The notes under the pieces: generated by a model
Database searches by the model: none
The model's input: only the letters and a program-made list of their open reading frames with translations
Told to the model about the DNA's origin: nothing
Shown here: piece after piece, positions 22,163 through 31,379 of the stretch
Layout: each line of letters opens with the position of its first letter
Numbering within the stretch: position 1 is the stretch's first letter
Made by a program: the position numbers and the translations under genes
NCBI GenBank assembly: GCA_932521035.1
Contig: OW051495.1
Location: forward strand, 7,254,001-7,318,000
From: Oscheius dolichura
Lineage: Eukaryota > Nematoda > Chromadorea > Rhabditida > Rhabditidae
Direction of reading: 5' to 3'
DNA length: 64,000 bases

Positions 22163-23686
22163 ATGCAAGTGGAACAGTTGAGGAAGGCCCTTTGCTTTGC
22201 TTTTGGAAGCTGTGCCTTCTTTTTCAACCTACTTCTGGCGCTCATCATTCTCACGGTAAAATGTGACTACATTGGAAAGTATAAGTGGCTTCTCTTCTTG
22301 TATTCCCTTTCGTCAATGTGCCACGGAGTTACTCAGATTCTTACAATGCCGGTACATTAGTTTCAAAACAGAAGGTTTCCATTTCTTTAGCATATGTTAA
22401 TGAATTCTCATTGCTATATTTTCTACGACTCGTTGCGTCTCCTTCCAACCTACATCGGCGACTATGTGCTTCTCTTATACACGTCCTGCTTTATGCAGAA
22501 TCTTGTGATCCTGACACTCTGCTTTATCTATCGTTATTACGCCGTATGCGAGTGAATTTTTACCTGTTTGAAAGTGATTAAAATAAACTATAGGCCTACC
22601 AAGTTAGGACGCTTCTTGAACAATTGGCCGAGAATAGCGGCCATCTCGGTAGGAGTGTTGACCGTTGAAATGGACGCATTCGCTTATTCATCATACCCAT
22701 CGCCTCTTTATGAAAAATTGATCGACAAAGAGTTTGCCAATGTGACGGGATATAGTCTCTCGAGCACAAGCTACATGGCATTACTTATCGCTACAGAGAC
22801 TGGCTTGAATATTAATTTACTGGTGGTACTGTCGGTTTTCGTGAGTTTCAGCTTGGCTGCCGGAGTTACTATGATTAAACTGGCTTTGAAAATTGCAAAG
22901 ACCTTGAAAGGGAGTTCTGCTACATCGGAAACAGTTACAAAGCATCAAAAATGAATATTCTCTCTTCCCCTGTACCAGGTATAGTTATTAGACAGAAAGG
23001 AAAACTGTTCAGCTGGTTCTGCCGGCCGCCGGAACTTAGTTACGGCGTGTCGTCTATTTTTTTCTTCCGTAACTAAGTTCCGGGTTAATTTTTCTTGGGT
23101 AACTAAGTTCCGTCGTGGATATTTAACTCATATTTATGTTATTATTCAGCGGACAACCACCCCCCTCCCTGGTTGGGGCTCCTCGTCGACATGCCGCAGG
23201 CATTCTTACCCTGGAATTTCAAATATTATGATATTAAAATATTACAGAGCTCCAAACTCCCAGTGAGAATTCCGGGGGGTTGCGCCCCCCGGACCCCCTG
23301 CTTAGTGGCTCCTCGTCGACATGCCTGCGGCATGTCGACTTCGGAGCCCCAACCAGGGAGGGGGGTGGTTGTCCGCTGATAAATAACATAAATATTAGTT
23401 GAATAACAAAGCCGGAACTTAGTTACGCAAAAAAAATTAACCCGGAACTTAGTTACGAAAGAAAAAAATAGACCGGAACTTAGTTACGGAAGCGAAAAAG
23501 GAGGCGGAACTTAGTTACGCCGTAACTAAGTTCCGGCAGCCTTTTTTCACTACCGCTCCAGTCATTGATCCCCTAATGACGTTCTTCTTAATCAAATCGT
23601 ATAGGATTGCGTTACTTGAAAAGGTCCATCTGGTCAAAACCAAAAATATAAGGAAGCTTTTCACCAACAAACGGTCATTCCCCTAG
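22163..23686 (+). pseudogene. STR-type chemoreceptor, array copy B (stop codon plus element insertion)
   Basis: Exons 22163-22351 and 22391-22552 and an exon from 22596 keep the same splice phases and motifs as its neighbours (FIYRYYAVCE, VTGYSLSSTSYMALL). Two lesions are visible. At 22952-22954 the position that is CGG/AGG/AAG in other copies (HHKR) is TGA. Then the last exon, starting near 23013 with CTGGTTCTG, is interrupted by the inverted-repeat element at about 23021-23538. The gene resumes with FFTTAPVIDPLMTFFLIKSY and ends at 23686. Roughly 75 bp of exon present in paralogues, covering the EFIILS...FHIDTH segment, are missing at the insertion point. This copy cannot encode a full receptor. 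Confidence 0.88.
23021..23538. mobile_element. Non-autonomous inverted-repeat element (foldback type)
   Basis: A near-palindromic unit of about 0.5 kb. The outer arms carry eight copies of the 15-mer CGGAACTTAGTTACG or its reverse complement: 23030-23044, 23068-23082, 23098-23112 (one mismatch), 23413-23427, 23443-23457, 23474-23488, 23505-23519 and 23521-23535. Inside them, long matching arms contain CAGCGGACAACCACCC, CCTCCCTGGTTGGGGCTCC and GTCGACATGCCGCAGGCAT, with the reverse complement on the right side. The core has a GC-rich hairpin (GGGGGGTTGCGCCCCCC). No coding sequence is present, so it must be mobilised in trans if mobile. Exact ends and target duplication are not obvious. Confidence 0.85.
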
Positions 23687-24077
23687 CTTAATAAATGCTT
23701 CTACGGTTCAGTAGCCATTTTGCTTTCTCGAAGTACTATTTCCAGGGCAAGGGGGAGACTATACTAAACAACTGAACAAGCTGTACTTTCTGGTAAGAAG
23801 TGTTTCTGCTTGTTTCCACCTGGTCATAAATCCAATCAGACAGCGAACTGTCCTTCACTACCAACAGAATCTATATTTTATCCCCCTAGTTTGATACTTG
23901 GAATGTTTTATGAGATGCCGGCTAATTAATCTCGTCGTCGTTTTGGCAAAAAACGGTTTTGCTATCACAAAAAAAGTGACTCTTCAAAGAAACAAAATTT
24001 CATTTTGTAAGTGGGAATCGCCTCACTTATTTTATTAGTTGTTGGCTGCTCTATATAACTCTACAAGAAAGAATAAA
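23687..24077. promoter_or_regulatory. Upstream region of STR copy C with a block shared with copy D
   Basis: At 23812-23836 there is GTTTCCACCTGGTCATAA followed by ATCCAA. It nearly matches 25382-25406 upstream of copy D (GTTTCCACCTGCTCATAA then GTCCAA). It may be a retained promoter element or simply duplicated flank. Confidence 0.35.
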
Positions 24078-25169
24078 ATGGAAGTCGAAGAGCTACGGAA
24101 GACCCTGTGCCTTATCTATGGAAGCTGTGCCTTCTTCTTCAATTTACTCCTTGCTTTTATCATCGTTGCAGTTAAATGCGACTATATTGGAAAATATAAA
24201 TGGCTCCTCTTCCTCTACGCTCTTTCTGCAATGCTTAATGGTCTTGCTCAAATTTTCACAATGCCAGTAAGTTAGTCTCTGAATTTGAATTATTCGTCCA
24301 GCATATGCTCCTGACTTCCCACGGAAATGTTTTCTATGATTCTCTGCGCCTTCTCCCTGTCCCCATTGGAGATGGCGTTCTTCTGATCTACTCCTCCTGT
24401 TTCTTTCAAAACCTTGTGATCTTGACACATTCTTTTATTTATCGTTATTACGCCGTTTGTGAGTGAGTTTTCCTTTTATTAAACCAAGTTAAACTGTTTT
24501 TGAGGCCTAGCAAGCTAGTGCGTTTCTTGGAAAATTGGCGAAAGATAGCATTCTTCTCGGCAGGAATCCTGGCAGTGCAAATGGTTTTCCTGGTCTATTT
24601 ATCGCCTCGGTCGCCTGAACATGAAGAACTAATGGATTATGAATTTATTAACGCTACGGGCTACAGCATGACGGAGACTAGCTACTGGGCGTGCGTTGTC
24701 TGGTTGAAGACCGGTTTGAATACGAAGATAATGATAGTATTGTCGACATTTGCGACGTTCGCTTTGGCTACGGCGCTCACAATGATCAAATTAGCATTGA
24801 CGATAGCGAAAACCTTAAAAAACTGTCCTGTCACGTCGGAAATGGTTACACAGCATCAGAAAAGGATATTTACTCTACTTTTATATCAGGTACCTCTAAT
24901 AACAGACAAAGAAACCGTTTCAGCTGATTTTACCCATGATTTTCTTTATTTTTCCTCAGGAGATCATTATATTTTCTGAGTATTTCCATATCGATACTCG
25001 CGACATTATCCACATGATCTGCTGCTTTTTCACTGTCGGACCAGCAATCGATCCGCTAATAACGTTCTACATGATCAAACCATATCGAATGGCCCTCTTC
25101 GAGAAGATGCATCTACTTAAAACGAAAAATATGAGACAATTTTTCAGCTCAACTGTTGTTCCTATTTGA
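24078..25169 (+). CDS. STR-type chemoreceptor, array copy C (intact)
   Basis: Exons 24078-24266, 24302-24462, 24505-24889 and 24924-25169. It starts MEVEELRKTLCLIYGSCAFF by comparison with its paralogues, although an earlier in-frame codon exists. It keeps IGKYKWLLFLYALSAM, the TM3 end ILTHSFIYRYYAVCE, ATGYSMTETSYWACVVW, HQKRIFTLLLYQ, EIIIFSEYFHIDTRD and DPLITFYMIKPYRMALF. The reading frame and all splice sites are intact. It differs from copy A at many positions, so the duplication is not recent. Probable sensory GPCR. Confidence 0.85.
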
Positions 25170-25479
25170 AAATTAATAAATACTTCAATGAATTCAAACA
25201 ATCCCATAATTCCAAGATTTCTTCTTCTACAAAAGTTCATGCTCCTTGAAACTTCCCTGTTTTGTATCCCATAAACATGTCCGTTGAGCGGGTGAACTCA
25301 TTTCAGCTGGCGAGGAGCTGCACCTTTTATTTTAATACAGTCTTTCCTACACAACATTCGGTGTTTTTCCAGTTCCTTTCCGTTTCCACCTGCTCATAAG
25401 TCCAAGAAAACACTGCACCGTGCTAGTATCTGTATAAATTGAGCTGTGGATTGCACCAGTCGTGTCCATAAGGAGTGGT
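25170..25479. promoter_or_regulatory. Upstream region of STR copy D
   Basis: It holds the second copy of the GTTTCCACCTG block at 25382-25406, about 75 nt before the start codon. Nothing else is recognised. Confidence 0.3.
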
Positions 25480-26571
25480 ATGCAAATCGAATCGGTAAGA
25501 AAGATCCCCTGCTTGATTTTTGGTAGCTGCGCCTTCTCGTTCAACCTGCTTCTGGCATTTATCATCCTCTCCGTAAAATGTGCTCATATCAAAAAATACA
25601 AATGGCTGCTTTTCTTGTATTCTCTCTCCGCTATGTTTAGTGGCCTCACCCAACTCCTTATCATGCCGGTATGCCCCCTCTTCCATAGAGAATTCAATCT
25701 GTTTCAGCATATGTTTACGAATTACAATGGTTTTATCTTATTCGATGGATTGCAGCTTCTACCACCGTACATTGGAGACTATATGCTCTTGGTCTACACA
25801 TCCTGTTTCTACCAAAACCTGGTGATCTTGACCCACGCTTTCATCTATCGATACTATGCCGTCTGCGAGTGAGATTCCCTCCTTCTCAAATAGAAATACA
25901 ATATGTTTAGCCCTGATAACTTCGGTCGCTTCTTCAAGAATTGGAGCAAGGTATCATTTTTCTCGATAGCACTCCTGATTATTATCTTGATTTCACTTTT
26001 TTATGTGGTACACAGATCAGCTCTTTATGAAGAAGGAAACAACGAAGGATTCGTCATGGCAACGGGAGTGAACCTCACAGAAACTGGCTATATGGGGGGA
26101 ATCGTCTTTACTCAAAAAGGCTTGAATGTTGAAATGCTGATAGTGCTGTCTGTTATTGTTTTTCTCACTTTGGTGGCAGGTCTGATTATGCTCAAGCTGG
26201 CATTGAAGATTGCAGAAACTTTGAAGAACAGTTTCGGAAACTATTACGAGACTCCAAAAGAAGGTGTTCACCCTTCTTTTGTACCAGGTGGCATGAGCTA
26301 GGTACTAAAACGAACAGCGTTTCAGTTGTTTCTTCCTATTCTATTCGACGTTTGCCCCGGGGAGTTCATCATCCTTTCTATCTATTTTCATGTTGACACC
26401 CATCACATTGCCCAGATACTCTGTTGCTTCTTTACCGCTGCTCCAGTAATCGATCCCCTGGTGACCTTCTACTTGATCAAACCGTACCGGATGGCTCTCG
26501 TGGAGAAGATACATCTAATTAAAGCCAAAAACATCAAGAAAGTCTTCAACACAACTGTTGTCCCCCTTTAG
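25480..26571 (+). pseudogene. STR-type chemoreceptor, array copy D (single frameshift)
   Basis: Exons 25480-25668, 25708-25868, 25911-26287 and 26326-26571 match the other array members, including FIYRYYAVCE, ATGVNLTETGYMGGIVF, EFIILSIYFHVDTHH and DPLVTFYLIKPYRMALV. Near 26230-26236 the frame breaks. Upstream reads TLKNS; downstream only the shifted frame gives SETITRLQKKVFTLLLYQ, the block equivalent to HQKRIFTLLLYQ in copy C. Comparison with copy B suggests loss of about 8 nt. As written, translation would stop at TAG (26299-26301). It may be a young pseudogene, a segregating null allele or an assembly error, since everything else is intact. Confidence 0.75.
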
Positions 26572-26741
26572 CCGCCAATGCCACCCCTATTGAGTAAAGT
26601 ATACACACATATCCGGAAAATAGACTTTTATAAACCTCTGAATGGGAGTTAATCTCGTAAATCCACTTTTTATCTTTCCTTGGGCAATTACGCACACTTC
26701 TTCGTTTGTCTGGTCGCATAGTCCAGGTTCATTTGACACTC

Positions 26742-27882
26742 ATGTCTCCGGACACCGTGAGGGTTACCATTTCTGTTGTTTCTGGATCTCTGGCCTTGTG
26801 TTTCAACGCACTTTTAGCCTGTATTATCCTCACCACAAAATGTTTCTACATTGGGAAGTACAAATATCTTCTCTTCCTGTATACCATATCTGCTGTCATG
26901 TACTCCATTTCCCAAATAACAACAGCCGGAGTAAGTCCTCAAGATATCTGCAGCTATTTTCCCGTTTCAACACCTCGAAAGTCGACTTATTGCTTTCAGA
27001 ACTTTCTGATGTTTCCCGACGGTTACATGTTTTACGATACATTTCGGATTCTCCCCATCGCCATAGCCAATATTGCTGTCGATATGTACGTGTCCAGTTT
27101 TATTCAGAATGTTGTCATCCTTACTTTGTCCTTCACCTACCGTTATCTGGTTATTTGCAAGTGAGGAAACAGTTGCCTCAAGTTTTAATGATTCTTTTAG
27201 TCCTCAAGGATTAGAAATATTCATCAGGAACTGGATCAAAATATTCGCTCTGTGTATTGCCATCATTACGTATGTCATGGCCGTCATTGTTTACGCGTTG
27301 GTGCCTTCCTCCGTCTGTGAAGAAGTCTTCGGAGAGGGATTCTTCCGGGCGACTGGGTACAGTATGTCCGAGACGGCATACAACGGAGCCATTGTGTTTT
27401 ACCGTGGCCAATTCAACTGGATTCTCTTGTTCGCCCTGGGATCTTTCAGTACTTTAATTTTTTTCTCGGCTTCAATAATTTTTACCGTTGCTTTGAAGAC
27501 AACTCGAAAGTTGAAAACAATTTCAATGGAATCTCAAGCAATGGCCAATCATCAGAGGAAGATATTTACCCTTTTGGTCTTCCAAGTAAGAATAATATTT
27601 GGGCCCCAATGATCAATTGTTCAGCTATCTCTTCCAATGATTTTCAACATCCTGCCGGTTCAATTCGCAGTGATTTCGACCTTCTTTCAACTTCCTACAG
27701 ATCTCATCGTTCATAATATTGGCTGTATCTTGACAGTTGCTCAAATAATCGACCCGCTTCTTATTTTCTACTTTATCAAGCCGTACCGGAGGGCTTTGCT
27801 GAGGCATGCTTCATCCAGTGGGATTAGTCAACCGTATCAACAGGGTACCTCCAATACTAATGGGCAACGTAACCTTACCTAG
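26742..27882 (+). CDS. STR-type chemoreceptor, array copy E (intact, most divergent)
   Basis: Starts MSPDTVRVTISVVSGSLALC and keeps the shared frame: IGKYKYLLFLYTISAV, MFPDGYMFYDTFRILP, TM3 end VILTLSFTYRYLVICK, ATGYSMSETAYNGAIVF, HQRKIFTLLVFQ and IIDPLLIFYFIKPYRRALL. The C-terminal tail (SGISQPYQQGTSNTNGQ) is longer than in copies A-D. The first intron is about 70 nt, longer than in the paralogues, but splice phases agree. AATAAA follows at about 27886. It is the outgroup of the array by eye. Probable sensory GPCR. Confidence 0.85.
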
Positions 27883-28820
27883 CCAATAAAATTTGTAATC
27901 CGTTTGTTTCCGACCTCTTCATCGTGAGGCGTTAGGCTTCTTGAATCGGATACAAAGAACTGAATACGAAGTGAATTGAAAACAACTTTATAGTCTGTCA
28001 AGAAAAATTTAATTGGTTACATTGGAAAGAGAAGTATACTCTGCCGCTATTTATTTAGAGATGGGAATAACAGCTACAGTTTACGAACATGATCAAAGAT
28101 ATTGCCTCCTTCTTCACGAAGAATAGGGTACAGTCATTCTCTAATCTTTCCTTATGATCTTATGGGCAGAGTTCGCCCGTGCTGTCCAAAGTGATAAGGG
28201 CGTTGCTACCGTCCTGTTCCGCTATCATTGATTTCTAACTTTCTATATAAAAAGACGTTATGTAACCGACCCCTTTTTTTGAGTGACGAAATTGAGACTA
28301 GGCTCATTCGAACCGATAATTTTTGTTGCGCCGAACTGCACTTTTAGAAATTTTTGAAAATGAGGAAATGAGGAGGAAGCGAGCTTTTAAATTTCCAAAA
28401 TTGACACACGTTTTTTTGAGCTAGCGTGACGAGAGTAGTGTCATTCGATGGCGCGTCTTGGCGGGTTTATTTTTTGCTAGGCTCTGGCGCGTAACAGTGA
28501 CGAATCGACAGCACTTTACCAAAGTTAAGCCTTTTCTTATAAGCGGCCTGCTTCGGTCAGCCAACGGTCAAAAATGGTTTCGCTTTTAGTTTTGTCAAAT
28601 CCGGATCTTGATCTGACTTTGAAGGAAGAACCTTGGCCAACACACAACAGGGGCGTCCCCTCCAATAAAACCGGGCTCTTCTAGTCTCCCTTCTATAATC
28701 CACAAGGGCGTCTTCCATAAAAACTGGGCAAATCTAGTCTGCCGTATAATAAGATGCTTTAAACATTTTCATGCCCACTTTGTTCATTCCGTGATATTGG
28801 ATTCTGCGTAATGTTTCTAG
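27883..28820. other. Intergenic stretch with a short imperfect direct repeat
   Basis: No gene recognised. Two similar segments, 28651-28699 and 28706-28750, share GGGCGTC, CATAAAA/AATAAAA, GGGC, TCTAGTCT and a final TATAAT. Confidence 0.4.
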
Positions 28821-30363
28821 GTACGCTTCATTTATGCGATCTGCCTTCGTCCTTATCAATGCAACCAGGTATAAGGGACGTATTCTCATGGGCTTCGTGG
28901 GTTCCCTTCCAATGGCGAAACTGATAACTCCCAGACCATTTCAACGCTCTTCGTGTTGGCGACCTATAGCCGTTACGATGGGACAATCAGTGAGAGACAG
29001 CCAACAATACTACAGTACTTTAATTCTAGCAGCATATTTAACGAGTCTTACAACTCTTATTTAACGGAGTTAGGTGGGCTGTTCTCAACAATACTCAACA
29101 TATACCGTTTAGAATTAAACGGACAGACGGAATTTGTAAATTTATCGAAACCGCTACCTCCCGTAACCCTTATCACCGCATTCTCAGAGAACCACGCTGC
29201 CGAAGGTCGGGCTCTTCTTGTCCGTCTGGCAAAGGCTCATCCCGACTGGAAAATTTACGTATACGACATAGGAATGAAGAACAATACGAGGAAAGGCGTC
29301 GAGGTATAACTTCCAATTGTTCACAAAGGGGCAAAGAAAATACTACATCTGTGGCCGCTTGCACGAAACGGGGGCAAACTGCCCCGGGGCAGGCTCAGGG
29401 CAGTTTCCTGCAAGCGGCCACTGATATTTGTCTTTAAAATTTATTGTATTGCTGCTAAACGGCATTCGTCGTTTAAAACATGACAAAAAGTTTATAGTAT
29501 TGTTTAGAACGCCTGTAATGTGGCTGAAGTGCGTGATATAGACCTGAGCCACTTCGGTGTCCATGGAAATTTGAAAACCTATCGGTGGAAACCAATAATC
29601 ATCGCGGTAGCTGCATTCTGACTCCGATCCACTGATTCCAACTTCAGACAGCTTTAAAAGAATTTCCAGTGGTGTTTTGGACAGACACTTCAACATTTTT
29701 TGCTGTAAATATGACAATGGACAAGTTTACTGACAAGATCAACATCACTGCCAATGAGGTATCGAGTTAGAGAAAGAGGAAGGTCAGGATCAACAGGGGC
29801 CACACGTCTACTTGGTCTCAACAACATCTCACAGCACTTTTGCAGTGACAGCGCCAGGTTTAAATATTCCCTGAGAATATAATAATAATCTAAGGCATGT
29901 ACAGCTATTTGGCTCCACAAGGGAATATTTATAAAACGCAATATGAGTCGGGAAAGCAGCTTTACATAAAGACAAAGGCCACCTATGAGTTGGTGCTGAA
30001 ATGGTTGGTCTCTTTTCGATTTACTCTTTAGCCAGCCTTTGTAACAGTCAAACGGACCATATAGGTACGTTCTCTGCGCTTTGGAAGGCTCATGTATGGC
30101 ACCAAAAGGACACAAGCTAGTGTGTAATTTTAAAAAGAACGACAAACTTTATAAGTACAACAACTGTCATCGGTAAGAGGCCACCCTTCAGGAGAAGTAA
30201 TCGAGTTCGTTTTGGGTATGATCAGTCAGCATTGAGCATCATCCTTTCCCGGTATCCAAAGAGCTTCTTAGGCCGATGGGCAGCTGAATTCATTTGGACT
30301 AAACGGGACATCAAAGCGGGCCAGGAGGAACTTGTTAAGGTTTGTAAAGATGTCAGAAGATAA
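28821..30363 (+). CDS. DUF1647-type nematode protein (5' end incomplete)
   Basis: Exons near 28821-28868, 28937-29303, 29508-29606, 29648-29758, 29797-29857, 29895-30003, 30065-30172 and a last one ending at 30363. Recognisable blocks in order: PPVTLITAFSENHAAEGRAL, WKIYVYDIGMKNN, CNVAEVRDIDLSHFGVHGN, LKTYRWKPIIIA, EFPVVFWTDTSTFF, LKWYVLCALEGSCMAPKGHK, LVCNFKKNDKLYKYNNCHR and YDQSALSIILSRY. This order (N-terminal TAxSxNH, YxxWKP, DTS, C..P.G..L.CxF, CHR.DQS) is that of the nematode DUF1647 family, thought to be glycosyltransferase-like. The N-terminal anchor exon is not identified. The last intron lacks a normal acceptor at the expected place (see findings), so this copy may be impaired. Long antisense frames over 29343-30145 are shadows. 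Confidence 0.75.
29351..29421. repeat. 71-bp palindromic element in an intron
   Basis: GTGGCCGCTTGCA at the left end and TGCAAGCGGCCAC at the right end are perfect inverted repeats. A second nested pair, GGGGCAAACTGCCC against GGGCAGTTTCC, lies around a CCGGGGC loop. It sits in the 29304-29507 intron of the DUF1647 gene and looks like a tiny foldback element. Confidence 0.7.
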
Positions 30364-30671
30364 TGAAGTTATGAGAAATTGTTGTCCAGTTCCATTGTCT
30401 TTCTATTGACTAGATTGTCCCAGTTTTGTACGTTTGGTTGGCCAAAGCAAGCGCAAACTGAAGCATTTTTTTATCTTCCAAGGCCACTATGTTTTTCTTT
30501 TATCCTTATCGCCAAATTAAAATGAATTTGCACAAGATAATGAAACCAAACATTTATCAAACAAATATGTACAAAGATGCGATATAATAGAAAGGACAGT
30601 ATAGCTGAAGGAGGCATAAAAGGATGAAGAACAAGATACCCGGCTTCACCACAAAGGTGAAGACCGGAGAA

Positions 30672-30990
30672 CTACACAAACGACGAGCTGACACCCGGCA
30701 AAGAACAGCTGCTGACGTCTTCTCTGTTGCGATTCAGCTTCTCCTCCAGGCGATCTCTTCTCATCCTCGTCGATGCTGAGTCCAATAGAAGGCTACTCGA
30801 TCCACCAGCCAGTGCTTGAAGTCGGCTAACAACAGCTGAACTGACAGCCACAAGATGCACACGCTCTATTCCCGTGTTCGGGCAGCTCTCGAAGAAGGCG
30901 AAAGTAGTTTGAAGAGTCACAGCCATGCCCTTCTCCTCATCATAATTGTAGATTCCGATACCCAAAAGTGGGAAGGTGGAAGAAGAAAAA
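30672..30990 (-). pseudogene. Possible macro-domain gene fragment
   Basis: One GC-richer open exon ends at 30672 in otherwise AT-rich DNA. It reads FPLLGIGIYNYDEEKGMAVT, then LQTTFAFFESC, GIERVHLVAVSS and a charged tail (RMRRDRLEEKLNRNREDVSS). The FP-x-LG-x-GIY-x-Y...F pattern resembles the second half of macro domains, which bind or hydrolyse ADP-ribose derivatives. No upstream exon carrying the N-terminal half of the fold could be found in 31000-31350, so it may be a fragment or a gene with a missed exon. The domain call is tentative. Confidence 0.4.
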
Positions 30991-31379
30991 TTGTACCTTG
31001 ACTGACAACCTTGACTGATTGTGAGTGAAATGGTGAAAAACCATGCGCGATGTTTAACGTAATCTGAAAACTGCCGCAGTCTCCAACAAAATCAAGTTAT
31101 TTCGTATTTGCTCTAAAATTGATAAAAATCAATGTTTTACAGTTTTACAAAAATAGAAAACAAATTCAGACTCTAATTTGAATAATTAGAAGTTGGAAAT
31201 TGTCTAGTTTGATAGTAGAGCGCACGCCGAAAGGCTCTTTGAGTTCAAAGTTGAATTTGAAAGAGTATATAAAAACACTATAAATATCACTCATTAAAAT
31301 AATTTGTCGGCTGCCTACTCCTCCCTACGCGAATGAGGAATTTGTTGACCTAACCGGGTTGACTCGTGTTTCAATCAAA
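30991..31379. other. AT-rich intergenic stretch
   Basis: Low-complexity AT-rich sequence with no supported exon; probable promoter of the channel gene at 31380. Confidence 0.4.

Noticed and set aside
29343..30145. Two long overlapping minus-strand open frames
   Set aside because: They lie opposite DUF1647 exons whose plus-strand motifs (LKTYRWKP, WTDTST, CHR) and splice phases are far more convincing.
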